In this document: positions 44,793 to 53,980 of the stretch, piece by piece
Numbering within the stretch: the stretch's first letter is position 1
Layout of the letters: each line of letters opens with the position of its first letter
Origin: Pseudomonadota bacterium
GTDB lineage: Bacteria; Pseudomonadota; Gammaproteobacteria; Legionellales; Legionellaceae
NCBI GenBank assembly: GCA_020051095.1
Contig: JAGVJN010000025.1
Coordinates: 1 to 64,000, forward strand
Reading direction: 5' to 3'
DNA length: 64,000 bases
Notes under the pieces: model-generated
What the model was told of the DNA's origin: nothing
Database searches by the model: none
Seen by the model: the letters and a program-made list of their open reading frames with translations, nothing else
Position numbers and translations under genes: made by a program

Positions 44793-46162
44793 TAACTAAA
44801 TGCCTTTGCTAATACCGCTGCCAGACCGATGTAGCTGCTAGGGGTTAGTTGCCGTAAACGTTCTTTGGCTTCTTCTGGAATGGGCTGTTCATCGATAAAA
44901 GCAGCAAGGCGTTCCGCGGTGATGCCCTGTCCACGGGTTAAGTGTTTGAGCTTCTCATAGGCATCGGGCACACGGTAGCGACGCATCACTGTTTGTACCG
45001 CTTCGGCAAGGACTTGCCAATTATCGTCAAGATCTTTTTGAAGCATGGCTTCATTGATTTCCAATTTATCGTTGCCTTTTGCCAATGCCTGAAAAGCGAT
45101 AAGGGAATAGGCAAAGGCAACGCCTAAATTGCGAAGAACGGTCGAATCGGATAAGTCTCGTTGACCACGGGACTGGGTTAATTTGTTAGCGAAATGGGTG
45201 AATAGCGCATTGGCAAGGCCTAAGTTGCCTTCTGCATTTTCAAAATCAATGGGGTTGATTTTGTGAGGCATGGTTGAAGATCCCACTTCATTGGCGATTG
45301 CCTTTTGTTTAAAATAGTTTAGGCTAATGTATTGCCACATGTCTTTTGCATAATCTAACAGGATATTGTTAATGCGTGTCATGATAAAAGACACTTCTGC
45401 AATGCCATCGTGCGGTTCTATTTGGGTGGTATAAGCATTGAAGGATAAGCCTAAGGATTTAATAAATGCCTGACAATGTGCTCGCCAGTTTATGTCAGGA
45501 TAAGCAATCATGTGGGCATTGTAATTGCCAACGGCTCCATTGAACTTAGCCGGAATAAGCACTTCTAATAATTGTTGTTGGGGGCGTTTCATTCGAGCCA
45601 CAAAATTGAGCAATTCTTTGCCGATGGTGGTAGGGGTGGCTGGTTGGCCGTGCGTGCGGCTTAACATGGGGATTGCGCCATACTGTTTGCCCAAGAGCAT
45701 AATCCCACCCATTATCTCTGCCAACGAAGGTTCAATCACATGTTGCAGGGCATCTTTGAGCATGAGGGCGTAAGCCACGTTATTAATGTCTTCAGATGTA
45801 CAAGCAAAATGAATAAATGGGATATAGGATTTCAACTCTTCGTGATTTTCAATACAATCTCTCAAATAATATTCAACCGCTTTGACATCGTGGTTTGTTC
45901 TTTTTTCGTGGTTTTTCACTTTTTCGGCGGCGGCAGTGTCAAATTGCTCAACTAATTTCGTTAAATAGTCCTGACCTTGTTTTGAAATCGGGGGAATGTC
46001 ATGAATCTGATCATTATGACTCAAGGCTAATAGCCACTTGACTTCAACTTGTAATCGATAATGAATGAGGGCAAACTCGCTAAAATAGCGATGCAGTATA
46101 TAGGTTTTGGACGAATATCGTCCATCAATGGGCCCCACTGACGTTAATGCGCATTCAATCAT
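44792..46162 (-). CDS. purB: Adenylosuccinate lyase
   Basis: 456 residues. The signature SSTMPHKINPIDFENAEGN of the fumarase/ASL superfamily is intact, and the N-terminal SVGPIDGRYSSKT matches PurB. It acts twice in purine synthesis, releasing fumarate. It leads the purB-nadB-nadA unit with a TAATG junction to nadB. Confidence 0.97.
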   Translation of the reverse strand: MIECALTSVGPIDGRYSSKTYILHRYFSEFALIHYRLQVEVKWLLALSHNDQIHDIPPISKQGQDYLTKLVEQFDTAAAEKVKNHEKRTNHDVKAVEYYLRDCIENHEELKSYIPFIHFACTSEDINNVAYALMLKDALQHVIEPSLAEIMGGIMLLGKQYGAIPMLSRTHGQPATPTTIGKELLNFVARMKRPQQQLLEVLIPAKFNGAVGNYNAHMIAYPDINWRAHCQAFIKSLGLSFNAYTTQIEPHDGIAEVSFIMTRINNILLDYAKDMWQYISLNYFKQKAIANEVGSSTMPHKINPIDFENAEGNLGLANALFTHFANKLTQSRGQRDLSDSTVLRNLGVAFAYSLIAFQALAKGNDKLEINEAMLQKDLDDNWQVLAEAVQTVMRRYRVPDAYEKLKHLTRGQGITAERLAAFIDEQPIPEEAKERLRQLTPSSYIGLAAVLAKAFS

Positions 46163-46569
46163 GTCGATTACCTAAGATAAAAGTATTTTATTTTATTAAA
46201 AATCGGTGACAATGTTAAGGGTTAAACTAGATCTATGCATAAAATAACCAATAAATTTACCTGAGCGTTCGCGTCACCGTCTGCGTTACCGGAATATATT
46301 GGTTCCAGTAATAAGACACTATGAATACACTATCATAATCCTTCGTGCATGGATGAAGTGCTTTTATTATGCTTAGCATGAACGATCATTAATTATTTTG
46401 ATTTTTAATCCATATTTTAATCGCTAGGCAAATAGCGTTTCGGTAACGCAAACGATTACGTAAGAACTAATAACTCTACTGATAAATTAAGATCTGGCGT
46501 AGCTTAAAATTGAACAGAAGGGCGCATTGGTGTATTATGTCGTTAAAATATGTCCAACATGGTTTTGTT
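46163..46569. other. Intergenic region
   Basis: 407 bp between divergent purB and the DUF3857 gene. AT-rich, containing several short imperfect repeats around CGTTACCGGAA and GTTTCGGTAACGC (46284-46460), which may be weak stem-loops. No RNA gene, promoter hexamers or ORF with a ribosome-binding site were recognised. Confidence 0.4.
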
Positions 46570-48405
46570 ATGAAAAAAATAGTTGTTTTTATCTCCTTGA
46601 TTTATTGGTTTAATTTTGCCTTTGCCAAGAACAACAATGATGCCTCTCACCACTATCAATTAATCGAAAAACACTACACCATTAATCGTGATTTAACCTA
46701 TTCCCTCGATGTAAAAAAGATAATTCGTATTCACGATGCATCCATGATCAAATTTGCGTTTCAAGACAGTGTTCAATTTAACCCGCAAATCGAATCCGTT
46801 CGCCTTAATCAGGCATTTGTCACTCATGCTGACAAATCCAAAGAATTTATTAATAAAAAATTAATCCATACACGGAACCTGTTTTCATCTCAATCAACCC
46901 CAGGCATCAGCAGCCAACTTGAACAAATTTTATTATTTCCAAAAATACAAACCGATGACCTTGTTCAATCGAATTGGCATATCAAAAGTAATATTCCGTC
47001 GACGCTTGGGTTAAATATCTTGTCGGATATTGATATGCCCGAGCAAATTGATGAAGAGATCATCTACTTAAATATGCCCAAAAATATCACGATGCATTGG
47101 CAAAAAAGGGGGGATGTTTCTTTTAAGCAATCGGTTAACCATAATAGGCGGCTGGTAGAAGTTCATATTAAACATATCCCCGCTATAAAGCACGATGACC
47201 CGTTGGCAACAGCAAAACAAGACAGAACGCCTTTATTTGTCGCTAGCACATTACCGGGATGGGAGGCTATTGGAAAATTATATTATCAAACAGCTCATGA
47301 TAAAGCCAAGATCACCCCTAAAGTGCGCCAGTTGGCAGCGCAAATTGTGGGTAAAAAGAAGGGTAAAGAAGCGGCCAAAGCCATTTACGATTGGGTTGCC
47401 CAGAATATTAAATATGTCTATTTACCCTTGAATGCACAGGCAGGCTTTGTGCCACATTATGCTGATGAAGTGCTTCAAAATGGGTTTGGCGATTGTAAGG
47501 ATCATGTCACGTTGATGCAAGCATTGTTGGCTGCTAGAGGGATAAAATCAGAACCGGTTTTAATTGGCTGGAATAACAGTTTTAAGAAATATCCGATGAC
47601 CAACCCTTCGCAATTTAATCATGTCATTATTTATCTTCCAGACTATGATATTTATGCGAATCCTACGTCAGATGCCAGCCCATTTGAAACATTGGATATC
47701 TTTTTGTCAGGGAAATTTGTTGTTCATGCAGGGACGAAACCAAAAACCAGCATCACACCAGCACATCAAGTAAAAGATAACCAATATGTCATCGATACTC
47801 ATATTAATTTGGGCGAGGATGGTTCTCTGAATGCAACAGGCAGTATTAATATTACCGGGTTTGCCGATGGAATGGTTCGCAAACTGATTTCAGGTTCTCA
47901 AGATAAATTAGATGACGTCATTAAGCAAATGTTAGCGGAAGGGTATGAAGGAGGGCAAGGGCACATATCACCTAAAGCTAATGTGATTGAAAAAAACCTT
48001 CAAATTGATTTCGATTGGCACAGCCCGCAAGCCGTTGAGATGGCCGATAAGCTGTATTTTAATATTCCCCGAGGCATTGATTTTAGTGCCATTAAGTATA
48101 TCAACGGGATGTTGCAAGACGAAAACCATTCAGACAGAGTGTTAGTTGCCTCTAAATTTACCTGGTATTACCACATCCAAGTGCCTAAAGGCTACCATCT
48201 CACCTCATTACCCAAAGATAGAGTTGTTAAGAATCAATATGGCTCGTTTGAAGTTAATTACAGCGATGATGGCAATCAGATCGTTGTGAAGCGTCAGCTA
48301 GTGATTAACCAGGATGTTTTTTCGGATAAGGAATATGAGGCACTCAAAGAAATCTTGCTCGCTGTCAAATTTGATTCGGCTGCAACAATTGTATTGACGA
48401 GTTAG
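46570..48405 (+). CDS. Exported DUF3857/transglutaminase-domain protein
   Basis: I start at the ATG at 46570 because it gives a clean signal peptide (KKIVVFISLIYWFNFAFA); longer starts exist. 611 residues: an N-terminal DUF3857 beta domain, then a transglutaminase-like core with YDWVAQNIKYVYLPL, NGFGDCKDHVTLMQALL (catalytic Cys), FNHVIIYLP (His) and YANPTSDA (Asp), and a C-terminal domain. Probably periplasmic or secreted. Catalytic triad is complete; substrate unknown. Confidence 0.82.
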   Translation: MKKIVVFISLIYWFNFAFAKNNNDASHHYQLIEKHYTINRDLTYSLDVKKIIRIHDASMIKFAFQDSVQFNPQIESVRLNQAFVTHADKSKEFINKKLIHTRNLFSSQSTPGISSQLEQILLFPKIQTDDLVQSNWHIKSNIPSTLGLNILSDIDMPEQIDEEIIYLNMPKNITMHWQKRGDVSFKQSVNHNRRLVEVHIKHIPAIKHDDPLATAKQDRTPLFVASTLPGWEAIGKLYYQTAHDKAKITPKVRQLAAQIVGKKKGKEAAKAIYDWVAQNIKYVYLPLNAQAGFVPHYADEVLQNGFGDCKDHVTLMQALLAARGIKSEPVLIGWNNSFKKYPMTNPSQFNHVIIYLPDYDIYANPTSDASPFETLDIFLSGKFVVHAGTKPKTSITPAHQVKDNQYVIDTHINLGEDGSLNATGSINITGFADGMVRKLISGSQDKLDDVIKQMLAEGYEGGQGHISPKANVIEKNLQIDFDWHSPQAVEMADKLYFNIPRGIDFSAIKYINGMLQDENHSDRVLVASKFTWYYHIQVPKGYHLTSLPKDRVVKNQYGSFEVNYSDDGNQIVVKRQLVINQDVFSDKEYEALKEILLAVKFDSAATIVLTS

Positions 48406-48408
48406 ATA

Positions 48409-49845
48409 TTATTGTTCCAAGGCACTCTTAACCAAATCATTCAACTGCTGCGGGTTTGCTTTGCCTTTGGTTTCCTTCATAACCTGGCCAACGAAAAATC
48501 CGAGCAATTTGTCTTTTCCGGATTTGTATTGAGCCACTTGCTCGGGGTGGTTGGCGATGACGTTTTCAATTAACTTGGATAGCTCCGATTCATCGACTTG
48601 CTCACTTTGTAACTCCGCGATTAAATCCTGGAGGTTGAGGGATTGATTGGCGGCCATCTGTTGAAAAATATTCTTAGCTTGGCCGTGGTTAATGGCTTTT
48701 GTATCTAATTTTTCTAACAAGTCTGCCAGTGTTTCGGCTGCGACTAAGGGTTGTTCAAATGAGGATTGTGTTTCGTTGATGAGGGTTGCATAGGGGCCTT
48801 TTAACCAATTGACAATGGTTTTGGGGGACGCTTTTGTTAAGGCTTTGACCGCGCTGAAATATTGCCAGTGTGCTGCCGATTGCATAATACAATCGATATC
48901 ATCTTGCGCAAATTCTGGGTATTGGAGGAGCTGTGATTCAATCTCCCAAGGCAATTCAGGCATCGTTTTTTCACAGTCGGATAATAACGTTTGATCAATC
49001 GCTATGGGCAGCAAATCGGGGTCTGGAAAATAGCGATAATCGTTTTCGCTTTCTTTGGTTCGCATGGGATAGGTTGCATCTTTATCGGGGTTATAAAGCC
49101 TTGTTTCTTGAAAGATAGACTCACCCGATTCAAGCATTTTACGGTGACGTTTTTCTTCAAAGTGTATGGCTTTTTCAATAAAACGAAAGGAGTTTAAATT
49201 TTTTAACTCGGTGCGAACGCCTAACTGATGGCTAGCACTGTCTTTCACAGATAAATTTACATCACAGCGAAAGGAGCCTTCTTGCATGTTGCCGTCACAT
49301 AAATCAATAAATCGAACGAGCTGGTGCAGCGTTTTTAGATAAGCAATGGCCTCTTCTGCGGAATACAGACACGGCTCAGTCACAATTTCGAGCAAGGGTG
49401 TGCCCGCACGGTTTAGATCGATGCCGGTTTGGTTAAAAAACGCATCATGCACGGATTTTCCTGCATCTTCTTCTATATGGGCTCGGTTAATCAGAACAAG
49501 CTTTTCTTGTGCGTCATTTAATTGAATACGTAGTTGGCCGTTTTTAACAATAGGGCGTTGAAATTGACTTATCTGATAGCCTTTGGGGAGATCCGGATAA
49601 AAGTAGTTTTTACGTTCAAATTGGGAGTCCTGAACAATCTCCGCGTTGATAGCAAGGCCAAATTGAATGGCTTTTTTAACAACGGCTTGGTTGAGCACAG
49701 GCAATGTGCCAGGTAGACCGGCGTCAATAAAATGCGTTTGACTGTTAGCATGAGCGCCATACGCTGTGCTGGCTTCGGAGAATAGTTTAGAATTGGTTTT
49801 GATTTGCGCATGTACTTCTAAACCAATGACGGTTTGCCATGTCAT
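48409..49845 (-). CDS. gatB: Asp/Glu-tRNA amidotransferase subunit B
   Basis: 478 residues, starting GLEVHAQIKTNSKLFS, with the YFYPDLPKGYQISQ motif and C-terminal YqeY-like tail domain (GatB_Yqey, about 330-478). It recognises mischarged Glu-tRNA-Gln or Asp-tRNA-Asn. Order gatC-gatA-gatB with 4-bp overlaps. Confidence 0.97.
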   Translation of the reverse strand: MTWQTVIGLEVHAQIKTNSKLFSEASTAYGAHANSQTHFIDAGLPGTLPVLNQAVVKKAIQFGLAINAEIVQDSQFERKNYFYPDLPKGYQISQFQRPIVKNGQLRIQLNDAQEKLVLINRAHIEEDAGKSVHDAFFNQTGIDLNRAGTPLLEIVTEPCLYSAEEAIAYLKTLHQLVRFIDLCDGNMQEGSFRCDVNLSVKDSASHQLGVRTELKNLNSFRFIEKAIHFEEKRHRKMLESGESIFQETRLYNPDKDATYPMRTKESENDYRYFPDPDLLPIAIDQTLLSDCEKTMPELPWEIESQLLQYPEFAQDDIDCIMQSAAHWQYFSAVKALTKASPKTIVNWLKGPYATLINETQSSFEQPLVAAETLADLLEKLDTKAINHGQAKNIFQQMAANQSLNLQDLIAELQSEQVDESELSKLIENVIANHPEQVAQYKSGKDKLLGFFVGQVMKETKGKANPQQLNDLVKSALEQ

Positions 49846-51308
49846 AGGACTGCTCCTTTACTATCCGGTTGTTGCTGATGCCAATCGGTTCTTAGCTGAT
49901 ATTGATGGGCAACTTGTAACAAGGTGGCTTCTTGCAGTGGTCGACCCATCAACTGCATGCCAATGGGTAACCCTTGAGAAAATCCGACAGGAATCGAGAT
50001 GGCAGGGAATCCAGCTAAGTTGGCAGCCACTGTAAAAAGGTCCGCTAAGTAATTTTTCACCGGATCCTCATCGCGTTTACCAATTTCGAAGGGAAGCGTC
50101 GGGCTAGTAGGGCCTGCAATCACATCAACTTTGTTTAATGCATCAATCAATTCATCACGGATTAGCCGTCTGACTTTCAGGGCTTGGTTAAAATAGGCAT
50201 CAAAATAACCGGCAGATAGCACATAAGTTCCTGTTAGAATGCGTCGTTTCACTTCAAGGCCAAAGCCTTCACTTCGCGTGCGCGTAATCAGTTGTTGTAG
50301 TGAGCTCACATCACTTGCTCGGTGGCCAAAGCGAACGCCATCAAATCGCGATAAATTGGAAGAGGCCTCTGCTGAGGTTAACACATAGTAGCAAGGTACC
50401 CAGTGGGGCTGAAGTGTTAAGGGAATTGCCTTAATTTTAGCCCCAGCTTTTTTAAATTCATCAATGGCTGCTTCGATTTGCTTTGTCACTGCAGGACTGG
50501 TCTTTTCATCAAAAAAACAATCCGGTAAGCCAATGGTGATGCCATCCAGGCTTTGAGTCAGTTGACTAGTAAAATCCGTCCGATTGTGTCTTAAACAGGT
50601 TGAGTCTTTATCGTCGGCTGAAGCCATCGCGTTAAGCACTAAGGCACAGTCTTCTGCCGAAGGGGCAATAGGACCCGCTTGATCAAAGCTTGAAGCAAAC
50701 GCAACAATACCCCATCGGGATACTTGGCCATAGGTTGGCTTTATTCCAGTTACTCCGCACCAGGCCGCTGGTTGGCGTATCGAACCACCCGTGTCTGTGC
50801 CGGTAGCGAAAGGGGCTAGTCGTGCTGCAACGGCCGCCGCAGAACCACCAGACGATCCACCGGGTGAATGCGAGAGATGCCAGGGATTTTTTACCGCACC
50901 AAAATAGCTATTTTCATTGGTGGATCCCATGGCAAACTCATCCATGTTGGCCTTGCCAAGAAGGACGGTGCCTTGTTGTTGCAGATTATCAACGACCGTT
51001 GCATTAAAGGGGGAACCATAATTCTCTAACATTTTTGAACTACAGGTCGTGAGCCCTTCTTTGCTGCAAAAGATATCCTTGTGGATTAAGGGGATCCCTG
51101 TGAGGGGCGGGTGTTCATCGGTAAGAAGGCGCTTTTCCGCGAGTTTAGCCTCGGCCAAAGCCCGTTGTTCGTATACTTGGTTCAGTGCATTGAGGTGTGA
51201 ATGGTCTTTTATCCGTTGCAAATAATGTTGGGTCAGTTCCGTTGCAGAAAATTTTTTTTCCTTCAAGCCGTCTTGCAATTGCTTAATCGATAAGTGATGC
51301 ATGCTCAT
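49842..51308 (-). CDS. gatA: Asp/Glu-tRNA amidotransferase subunit A
   Basis: 488-residue amidase-signature enzyme. Catalytic set: Lys in LIHKDIF, and Ser residues in GGSSGGSAAAVAARLAPFATGTDTGGSIRQPA. It releases ammonia from glutamine for transamidation. The start overlaps gatC's stop (ATGA) and its end overlaps gatB. Confidence 0.97.
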   Translation of the reverse strand: MSMHHLSIKQLQDGLKEKKFSATELTQHYLQRIKDHSHLNALNQVYEQRALAEAKLAEKRLLTDEHPPLTGIPLIHKDIFCSKEGLTTCSSKMLENYGSPFNATVVDNLQQQGTVLLGKANMDEFAMGSTNENSYFGAVKNPWHLSHSPGGSSGGSAAAVAARLAPFATGTDTGGSIRQPAAWCGVTGIKPTYGQVSRWGIVAFASSFDQAGPIAPSAEDCALVLNAMASADDKDSTCLRHNRTDFTSQLTQSLDGITIGLPDCFFDEKTSPAVTKQIEAAIDEFKKAGAKIKAIPLTLQPHWVPCYYVLTSAEASSNLSRFDGVRFGHRASDVSSLQQLITRTRSEGFGLEVKRRILTGTYVLSAGYFDAYFNQALKVRRLIRDELIDALNKVDVIAGPTSPTLPFEIGKRDEDPVKNYLADLFTVAANLAGFPAISIPVGFSQGLPIGMQLMGRPLQEATLLQVAHQYQLRTDWHQQQPDSKGAVL

Positions 51309-51604
51309 GACTCCGACTCAATTACTTTAGGGACCAAATAGTAACCTTTTTCAAAATCAGGGGCTTGTTGGGCCATTTCCGCTTGCCAATTTTGGTCTTT
51401 TGCTCTATCGGGTCGTAGCGGTTGATGCGATATATCACTGGGATGGCAAAGCGGGGCGACCCCTTGGGTATCAACCTGAATTAAGGCATCCATAAATCCA
51501 ATAATGGATTGCAGATCATCGGTTAAGTGGTCTTCTAACGTTTCTTGAATTTCTAACCCAGCCAGTTGGGCAAGGTGATGTAACTGTTCTTTTGAAATTT
51601 TCAT
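51305..51604 (-). CDS. gatC: Asp/Glu-tRNA amidotransferase subunit C
   Basis: 99 residues from the ATG at 51604; a longer frame to 51640 has no family support. KISKEQLHHLAQLAGLE and LRPDR...LVPKVIE match GatC, the linker that stabilises GatA-GatB. No strong ribosome-binding site is visible upstream. Confidence 0.93.
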   Translation of the reverse strand: MKISKEQLHHLAQLAGLEIQETLEDHLTDDLQSIIGFMDALIQVDTQGVAPLCHPSDISHQPLRPDRAKDQNWQAEMAQQAPDFEKGYYLVPKVIESES

Positions 51605-51860
51605 AGTGGTATATTGGTTAGCTGGGCCTTGGCCCGACAAGCTTTCTTATCAGTGGAAAAGTATACCGCTATGTGGCATTAGAAACAATGTCAATTGCAG
51701 AAGCAATAGGGACCTAGGTATGAATAAAGTCGTAAACGGTATTTTTAGCGTCTAAATCATTTCGCTAAGAAGTTTGAGATGGAATTTCTTTCAATGAAAA
51801 TAGCAAGTCTAATTCGGCACCACTGCATACTTAATTGCAATTGACAAGCTCTGATGACAA

Positions 51861-52196
51861 TTAATGCAACTTCATTCCATTCTGTACAGGCTTATCTACT
51901 GAGCATAAGACAATGTCACCGTGGTCATCTGAAAATCCAACGAGTAAAAACTGTGACATAAAGCCCGCAATGTTACGCTCACCTAAGTTGATACAGCCAA
52001 CGACCTGTTTACCGACTAATTGTTCAGGGGTGTAATGGGCAGTCACTTGTGCTGATGTTTGTAAAGTGCCAATTGCTTCACCAAAGTCTACCCATATTTT
52101 ATAAGAAGGATTGCGAGCTTTAGGAAAGCGCTCTGCTTTAATGACTGTACCAGTTCTAAGTTCAACTTTTTCAAAATCTTCTAAGCTAATAGTCAT
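51861..52196 (-). CDS. csaA: CsaA-type tRNA-binding-domain chaperone
   Basis: 111 residues consisting of one EMAP-II/tRNA-binding OB domain: DFEKVELRTGTVIKAERFP, VDFGEAIGTLQTSAQVTAHY, and VGCINLGERNIAGFMSQFLLVGF. This is the CsaA family, which acts as a small secretion-related chaperone and binds peptides and possibly tRNA. Monocistronic. Confidence 0.9.
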   Translation of the reverse strand: MTISLEDFEKVELRTGTVIKAERFPKARNPSYKIWVDFGEAIGTLQTSAQVTAHYTPEQLVGKQVVGCINLGERNIAGFMSQFLLVGFSDDHGDIVLCSVDKPVQNGMKLH

Positions 52197-52498
52197 AATG
52201 ATTACTCCAAAAACTGCAATATATACAAAGAGCTGGTCTCTTCCTCAGTGTCGGGCTCTGGTCCTCGAGTGTCTTCACTTTTTGAATATAGCTAAACTTG
52301 CTGTCATTCCGAGCCTTTATACAGGACCTGTAAAACGTCTCGAACGGACTTCCTCGTCGCTGTGAGCAAAGCGAAGCAGTCCAGAAGACCGGGGTACTCA
52401 AATATAAAACAGAATGCGACGTTCGTTAAGAGCTAAGTGAATCAATTTGAAAGTGGCACTTTACCAATAATACAAATCCATGTGCTCCAGTGCAAATA
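52197..52498. other. Intergenic stretch with degenerate repeat remnants
   Basis: 302 bp without a gene. Bases 52243-52259 (CCTCAGTGTCGGGCTCT) match 53922-53938 at 16 of 17 positions, and 52303-52390 holds a TGTCATTCCGAGC...GTGAGCAAAGCGAAGCAGTCC pattern common to dispersed intergenic repeats. This looks like decayed repeat DNA related to the element at 53.7-53.9 kb. Confidence 0.45.
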
Positions 52499-52828
52499 TT
52501 AATCAAGATTTTCTTTTTCATGTTCGAGCCATTCCAAGAATGCTTGTCGATCGGATTTAGACAAATTGAAAAATTTACTCTTAACAGCTTCAATAGGTTG
52601 TACTTGTTTCCTGGGCGTTTTCACCCTGGCTTCGTTTATAATTAACTTCCCTTGTAAGACATTTTCATACGCATCGGGGTTTTTCTTTTTTAACGTCAAC
52701 AGTTTTCCAACCAAAGAACTTGAACGGGAGGGTAAATAGGTAATCGTGTTTTCAGGATGAATGTCATCATGATCTTTGAGGTCATTACTTAATGTTTTAA
52801 CGTGGATATAATTTTCCTTTGCAAACAC
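52499..52828 (-). CDS. Small cytosolic protein of unknown function
   Basis: 109 residues, basic and helical (LLTLKKKNPDAYENVLQGKL, FFNLSKSDRQAFLEWLEHE). The middle part VLQGKLIINEARVK vaguely resembles DNA-binding helices of ParB-like or primase helpers but no motif can be claimed. No signal peptide or membrane segment. Surrounded by repeat-rich DNA, so possibly a remnant of a mobile gene. Confidence 0.5.
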   Translation of the reverse strand: MFAKENYIHVKTLSNDLKDHDDIHPENTITYLPSRSSSLVGKLLTLKKKNPDAYENVLQGKLIINEARVKTPRKQVQPIEAVKSKFFNLSKSDRQAFLEWLEHEKENLD

Positions 52829-53043
52829 TCTAACACTGCTATCTACTTTAGCAAGAACATCTCCCCAATGAATTAGAAGTGCTTATCTTAAGCTGATTAG
52901 CCGACCAAACTCAATATAAGGCTAAATTAATAGCAGATTACAATTTAAAAAGGCCCAAACTAAAAAAAATGTAAATAGATTGGAAACAGTTGTTGGCTTT
53001 TACGGATTGCATATTTTGCTATCGTATTTAATTTATGTGTTCA

Positions 53044-53391
53044 TTAACATTCAGACAAAGCTGAATTTAAACAATTGGTAGTACAGTTTCTTTGTCTTGA
53101 ATGGAAGCAGGTTACCTCTACGCACTGCCTTAGTTTTTGGTTTAGACAAAAATCGCGAACACTGATTTGACTATTGGAGGCACAGTTCGATTTTGCCTCC
53201 ATGATACAGTCTTGTTCACACCTTCTTGTTGATGAGGAACGACATTTTAAATATCGACAATTTTCAGATTTAATCATTTGACACTGATGTTGGTTTCCTT
53301 GGCTTGAAACAGTTGTTGCCAGGAACACATTTTCCGCGGTTGCTAGTTTGTTGAAGCAAACTAGCATCAAAATAAACATAACCCATTTCAT
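53044..53391 (-). CDS. Cysteine-rich secreted protein
   Basis: 115 residues: signal peptide (VMFILMLVCFNKLATA), then a mature part of about 95 residues with 13 Cys (HQCQM, ENCRYLKC, RRCEQDC, SNCAS, FCLNQ, QCVEVTC, NCTTNC, EC). The Cys occur in repeated C-x3-C pairs, suggesting a disulfide-bonded helical-hairpin array. Stop TAA overlaps the end. I recognise no named family. It is in AT-rich, repeat-rich surroundings and could be a horizontally acquired or effector-like protein. Confidence 0.68.
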   Translation of the reverse strand: MKWVMFILMLVCFNKLATAENVFLATTVSSQGNQHQCQMIKSENCRYLKCRSSSTRRCEQDCIMEAKSNCASNSQISVRDFCLNQKLRQCVEVTCFHSRQRNCTTNCLNSALSEC

Positions 53392-53713
53392 CAGTGTCCT
53401 TGATTGTGGTCATAGATATATTATAGAACAGAACTTTATTGCCACAATGGTGTAATTTATTAGGGTCGGGTAATTGTGGCGGAGTAAATATCAACACAAT
53501 GATGTTTTGTTAATACCCAACGAAGGTAAATATATATACATCTGTTATTCCGCACTAGAAACCAGGATTTATTTATGAAATCTTTTTGGTTATCAAATCC
53601 TAGTAATAACCCAAGAACGTCGCCCTCCGCTTTATGAGGAGGGTCCAGGAACTGAGGTGTTGAACAACATTTTAATAGTAACTTTAGTATTTAATGGATG
53701 GTACGATGTCCAT

Positions 53714-53926
53714 TGAGGGAGAGACACTTTTTTTTAAACTTAGACTTATCCTCAAACGCCGACGTACCGCGGCTTGTCCGCGGTATCCAGAACTTTTTGT
53801 CTACACTAAATAACAACATATTGGTCGAAATCCTTGGATCCCGCGGACAAGCCGAGGGACATCGGATTAAATATTATGCCAATAGATGATACGAATACTA
53901 TTTTAAAAAAAAGTGTCTATCCCTCA
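53714..53926. mobile_element. MITE-like element with 25-bp terminal inverted repeats
   Basis: The left end TGAGGGAGAGACAC then T8AAA (53714-53738) and the right end TTTA8GTGTC then TATCCCTCA (53902-53926) are inverted copies matching at 24 of 25 positions. The interior contains a second, palindromic pair built on CCGCGGCTTGTCCGCGGTATCC (53768-53789) and its near-complement at 53837-53858. 213 bp, no ORF of note. No target duplication is visible. Non-autonomous element or repeat of the REP/MITE class, close to parE's 3' end. Confidence 0.72.
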
Positions 53927-53980
53927 GGGTCGGGCTCTCACCCTATTGTTCGAATGAGTAAATCCTTATCAGATAAATAC

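Noticed and set aside
53575-53637. 20-codon frame MKSFWLSNPS... with an AGGA upstream
   Set aside because: Too short, in repeat-rich DNA and overlapping a small hairpin; no family support.
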